A stretch of DNA of 8,191 bases, taken from positions 1-8,191 of the forward strand of contig JAYTOY010000034.1 in assembly GCA_043747555.1 (NCBI GenBank), in the 5' to 3' direction. A model generated the notes under the pieces. That model did no database searches and was not told the origin of the DNA. It saw only the letters and a program-made list of their open reading frames with translations. Of the stretch, positions 5,955-8,191 are shown piece by piece (within the stretch, counting starts at the first letter, position 1; the number at the start of each line of letters is the position of its first letter). The position numbers and the translations under genes were made by a program. Origin of the DNA: JAYWDA01 sp043747555 (GTDB taxonomy: Bacteria; Bdellovibrionota; Bdellovibrionia; Bdellovibrionales; Bdellovibrionaceae).

Positions 5955-6267
5955 TAGCCTCTGCGGTGTTACTTTCATCTGTTCCAAAGTCGACAATAAG
6001 ATTATTATTAATGAACATGTCAGGACCAATAATCGCCAGGTAAGAAGGCAAATCGTGAAAAGAATTGCTTCGCGTAGCTGGTACATTTTTCTTTGTAAAC
6101 TCAGAACCTAAAACCAGATGGGGGACTTCAACAACGCTCTCAATACGTTCCCCATACATTGAAAAATTTTTAACTTTGTAAAGCGTTCTATATAGCGATG
6201 TCTCAGAATTATTAGCGATTTTGGTTTGCGTCATTCCAGTGTCCCGTGAATATTCGAACTTGATTTC
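5950..6267 (-). pseudogene. Retropepsin-like aspartic peptidase remnant, split by an IS110-type element
   Basis: The frame opens after a TGA (6268-6270). The first ATG is at 6234, but conserved sequence starts before it: YSRDTGMTQTKI contains the Asp-Thr-Gly active-site triad (D at 6241-6243) with the usual following Thr-x-Thr. Further on, VPHLVLGSEF and then YLAIIGPDMF...LIVDFG match the late beta strands and the hydrophobic-Leu/Ile-Gly-x-Asp-Phe region of retropepsins. No usable start codon precedes the DTG, so the N-terminus is lost or frameshifted near the 6254-6286 inverted repeat. The C-terminus continues at 4449-4379 beyond the IS. Such enzymes are usually periplasmic or membrane-anchored in bacteria. 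With both ends damaged this is almost certainly inactive. Confidence 0.5.
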
Positions 6268-6286
6268 TCATCCCAATCAAGTTCGA
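6254..6286. repeat. Perfect 12-bp inverted repeat
   Basis: TCGAACTTGATT (6254-6265) and AATCAAGTTCGA (6275-6286) are perfectly complementary around a 9-base spacer. Neither side is followed by a T-run, so it is not a standard terminator. One arm lies in the coding part of the peptidase remnant and the other upstream of its in-frame stop. It may be an operator-like palindrome or the scar of a template-switch event that removed the gene's start. Confidence 0.6.
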
Positions 6287-6419
6287 TCTACAAAACAGTC
6301 ACTCACTCAATAACCAGCATCAATGTCGGGTTACCGTTGGCCCTCAAAATAAGCGTTGCCACTGCTTGTAAACCAGTTTTAAATCGAGGTTAAGTACCTC
6401 CCAAGCAAAGGATAAAGCA
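6287..6419 (+). promoter_or_regulatory. Intergenic region with a likely promoter for the 320-residue gene
   Basis: A sigma70-like pair is visible: TTGCCA at 6356-6361 (5 of 6 to consensus), a 17-base spacer, and TTAAAT at 6379-6384 (4 of 6). This predicts a start near 6391 and a leader of about 29 bases. GAGGT-TAAGT-ACCTC (6386-6400) can form a small hairpin just before the ribosome binding site AAAGGA (6407-6412). No ORF of note lies in the rest of the stretch. Confidence 0.35.
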
Positions 6420-7382
6420 ATGTTAAAGTATTCAATTTATTTATTTCTCTTATTTAGTTTTTCAATGAGTCAAGCAGCTGATTATATCTGTCCCAACGAG
6501 TTCAATCCAGGGATGGCAATGCCGATATTCGATAAAAGTAATCACGGTGCTTACGTATCAGTGGGAAGCGATCGTGCCTTTATAGGTGCGGCACTCACCA
6601 GAGCAGAGGCTCTTTATGTTGTGGATATAGACCCTGATATTATTACTTTTGCTAAGATAAATCGTGCGTTGCTGGCAGCAAGTATAGATAAGGTAAATTA
6701 TTTTAACTTGAGATATTTAGCTAGCTTCACTGATTGGTCTGAAGTATCTAAAACACTTTCAGTTGACGACCAAGCGACTCTTCAAAATCCGGATTCATGG
6801 GATTTCTGGGATAAATATTTAAGGACATCAAGCCCTGGCAATCAGCAAGATTGCGGGGTTATGATGAATGCACCAACTGATCAGAATGATCCGTTCAGCG
6901 AAGCGAATTATATATTTGACGACCTTCTATTTAGTCATCTACAAAAACTTGCGCGAAGTGGCGCTATTCTGACTTCTGTTATAGATCTGACTAACAAAGA
7001 CGGAGTTCAAGGAGTCATAGAAGACATTTCTAAACATGGTTTTAAATTGGGCGTTTTGGACACTTCAAACGTTATTGCTTATGTTGGGAGTCAGGCGGCC
7101 GTTAATTATATCTTACAATTCGATAGCGTTGCTTCGCCAGATACAATTTATTTACAAACGCGCGGTTCAGCAGATGTTCTAAATGGACTTTGGCACTATT
7201 TTGCCTTCAGCAGTCGTTATATCAGAGGTCTGGGACAACAGATTTTTTTAAATGATTTAGAGAATTACCAAAACATATTGCCTTTCAATGGATCTCCTAG
7301 AATTATTTTGGATGATATCGACTATCGAATGGTTATGCAACCGCAATCGGTTTTGAAGTTCTACCTTACGATTGATAATTAA
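6420..7382 (+). CDS. Exported protein with a methyltransferase-like fold signature, function unknown
   Basis: This 320-residue protein has a ribosome binding site AAAGGA 7 bases before the ATG. Residues 1-19 (MLKYSIYLFLLFSFSMSQA) are a Sec signal peptide with an SQA cleavage site before ADYIC. Next comes GAYVSVGSDRAFIGAALTR, followed by ALYVVDIDPDIITFAKINR. The Gly-rich loop then Val-Asp-Ile-Asp after a beta strand resembles motif I and the acidic ribose-binding motif of Rossmann-type methyltransferases. From memory, the Leptospira protein LIC_10091 and relatives show the same pattern in exported proteins, so this may belong to that group. Cofactor use outside the cytoplasm would be unexpected, so enzyme activity should not be assumed. 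The only cysteines I see are in DYICPN and QDCGVM, which could form a disulphide. It stands alone on the plus strand. Confidence 0.8.
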   Translation: MLKYSIYLFLLFSFSMSQAADYICPNEFNPGMAMPIFDKSNHGAYVSVGSDRAFIGAALTRAEALYVVDIDPDIITFAKINRALLAASIDKVNYFNLRYLASFTDWSEVSKTLSVDDQATLQNPDSWDFWDKYLRTSSPGNQQDCGVMMNAPTDQNDPFSEANYIFDDLLFSHLQKLARSGAILTSVIDLTNKDGVQGVIEDISKHGFKLGVLDTSNVIAYVGSQAAVNYILQFDSVASPDTIYLQTRGSADVLNGLWHYFAFSSRYIRGLGQQIFLNDLENYQNILPFNGSPRIILDDIDYRMVMQPQSVLKFYLTIDN

Positions 7383-7498
7383 GTATTATCATGAACCCGA
7401 GCTTAATAATTGTCGCCTCAAGTCTATTCACTCTCCCCCTGTTTCAGGGTAGTTGTCGTCTAAACAAAATAATTATAAGGGGTGCGAATTTAGGATAA
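7383..7498. other. Intergenic stretch with a small hairpin, possible IS3-type end
   Basis: The main feature is CCCTG-TTT-CAGGG (7437-7449), a 5-bp stem with a 3-base loop, with no T-run after it. It lies about 60 bases before the IS3-type orfA remnant, so it may be inside that element's left terminal region. The sequence AAGGGG (7477-7482) could be the remnant's ribosome binding site. I see no gene here. Confidence 0.3.
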
Positions 7499-7900
7499 CG
7501 CAAGGGGACTTCAACACGATTTAGTCAGGAATTCAAACAAGCCATTGTAAAAAAATTAATTTCTAGAGGCAAACAAACAATAGAACAGTTTTGTGAAGAA
7601 AATGGATTAGCAATAAGCACTGTTAGTCGATGGCAATCGGAGTGTGCTAATGTTTCAGTTATGAATTACAAAAAAAATAAATTAAAATTGTCTTCGGAAA
7701 ATATTTTAAAAATTATTTCAGAAACTTATTCTTTGAATGAAGAAGATTTAGGTTTGTATTTGCGAAAGAATGGTCTTCATAGCGCGCAGATTCCTGAATG
7801 GCGCCAGGATATTATTTTTTCTATGAATAAACCTAAACTAAATCCAAATAAAAAAGATGAACGCGCGGCCTGGGAACCAAGGCCACAAGTTTTTCGATGA
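7499..7900 (+). pseudogene. IS3-type transposase orfA remnant
   Basis: The open frame runs from just after a TAA (7496-7498) to 7900; the first ATG is only at 7661, well inside the domain. RFSQEFKQAIVKKL, QTIEQFCEENGLAIS and TVSRWQSE form the helix-turn-helix DNA-binding domain of IS3/Tnp_1-type first ORFs. A later segment, LGLYLRKNGLHSAQIPEWR, matches the leucine-rich linker found in longer orfA proteins of this type. No start codon precedes the domain. Genuine sequence ends near KKDE (about 7862), after which the frame runs into the antisense of another transposase fragment. The orfB catalytic part is missing, so this is a dead remnant. Confidence 0.7.
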
Positions 7901-8114
7901 ACTCAAGCTGTGTCATCTTAATCGCGGTGGTTCCGTCGTCCCAGGGCTTTTTGAATTTGTAGACGACTTCGCCCCTGGCATTAAGTGATAGGCGTTCTTC
8001 GCTGACCGCAGGACGTGCGATGTATCTGCAGATTTTTTCAAGTTTATCGCGCTCGTGTGCTTTGGTGGCAACACCGGCGTGTAGTGAAAATCGTAAACCC
8101 AACTTAATCCGCAT
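7857..8114 (-). pseudogene. Internal fragment of a second IS91-family (Y2_Tnp/ISCR-like) transposase
   Basis: The minus-strand frame carries RFSLHAGV, then KLEKICRYIARPAVSEERLSL, PWDDGTTAIKM and LVALVPRPRVH. These are characteristic of the C-terminal half of the PF04986-type IS91/ISCR transposases, including the tyrosine in CRYIARP. Upstream of the ATG at 8114 is an in-frame TAG. Downstream, similarity stops at about 7857 and the frame then reads the back of the orfA remnant. Roughly 85 residues out of an expected 350-400 remain, so it is a fragment lacking the HUH part. It belongs to a different subgroup from the intact transposase at 1059-2255. Confidence 0.8.
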
Positions 8115-8132
8115 CTAGAAATAATATTAAAT

Positions 8133-8152
8133 TTCGACGACTATCCGTCGAA
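8133..8152. repeat. Inverted repeat TTCGACG / CGTCGAA
   Basis: A perfect 7-bp stem (8133-8139 and 8146-8152) with a 6-base spacer, its right arm touching the ATG at 8152. It could be an operator or leader hairpin for the gene that starts there. Confidence 0.4.
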
Positions 8153-8191
8153 TGAAAAATCCAGAAGAACTCATTGAAGAAATCAAGCAGA
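8152..8191 (+). CDS. Possible start of a gene running off the window
   Basis: ATG at 8152 opens MKNPEELIEEIKQ and continues past the end. The acidic/basic helix-like pattern is protein-like, but 13 codons are too few to assign a family. No ribosome binding site is evident; the upstream bases are occupied by the 8133-8152 inverted repeat. Confidence 0.3.
   Translation, partial: MKNPEELIEEIKQ

Noticed and set aside
5895..6086. Minus-strand ORF of 63 codons with a hydrophobic start
   Set aside because: It is a shifted frame of the retropepsin-like remnant and runs into the IS end. The DTG and IIG-x-D motifs are in the other frame.
7437..7449. Hairpin as an intrinsic terminator after the 320-residue gene
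   Set aside because: The stem is only 5 bp and no T-run follows on either strand.
1..8191. CRISPR array, tRNA or rRNA genes
   Set aside because: No regularly spaced repeats and no cloverleaf-like or rRNA-like sequence was recognised on reading.

Overview
The window is AT-rich bacterial DNA in which mobile elements and gene remnants take up much of the sequence. The best taxonomic hint is a DUF4423/TIGR02147-type fragment (about 2760-3177, minus strand). As I recall it, that family is concentrated in Bdellovibrionota and Fibrobacteres. With the short secreted proteins of unknown function, I infer a Bdellovibrio-like Gram-negative host, but this is weak evidence. I see no tRNA, rRNA or CRISPR array.

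Layout. (1) About 10-2511 (plus strand): an IS91-family rolling-circle element with two closely spaced genes. One is a complete tyrosine recombinase (191-1051) with a structured leader; the other is an HUH/Y2 transposase (1059-2255). An 11-bp repeat, GCCTACGGCGG, lies near both sides, and hairpins follow the transposase. (2) 2491-3604: remnants. These are a short possibly frameshifted plus-strand reading frame, then on the minus strand a DUF4423 fragment joined out of frame to the N-terminal part of a multi-pass GT-C/PTPS-related membrane protein. (3) 3716-4291: an intact small exported protein of unknown function (minus strand). (4) 4379-6267 (minus strand): a retropepsin-like aspartic peptidase gene that has lost its N-terminus and is split by an insertion sequence. 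(5) 4450-5949: the insertion sequence, of the IS110 family, IS1111 group. It has a DEDD transposase (4722-5837), perfect 13-bp inverted repeats, a 5-bp flanking repeat TCTTC, and a noncoding 3' region where this group encodes its guide (seek/bridge) RNA. (6) 6420-7382: an intact exported 320-residue protein with a methyltransferase-like fold signature (plus strand). (7) 7437-8191: an IS3-type orfA remnant directly abutting a fragment of a second, different IS91-family transposase, then the first codons of a possible gene running off the window.

How the parts relate. Conceptually removing the IS1111-type element at TCTTC joins the two halves of the peptidase frame without a shift, so the insertion point is well supported. 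An 8-nt word (CTAGCCTC) occurs both beside the insertion site and within the element's noncoding 3' region, as expected if that region encodes a target guide. The element's 5' inverted repeat can also pair with the ribosome binding site and start codon of its transposase, which would silence transposase translation on transcripts entering from outside. The two exported-protein genes look intact and are the only non-mobile genes that do.
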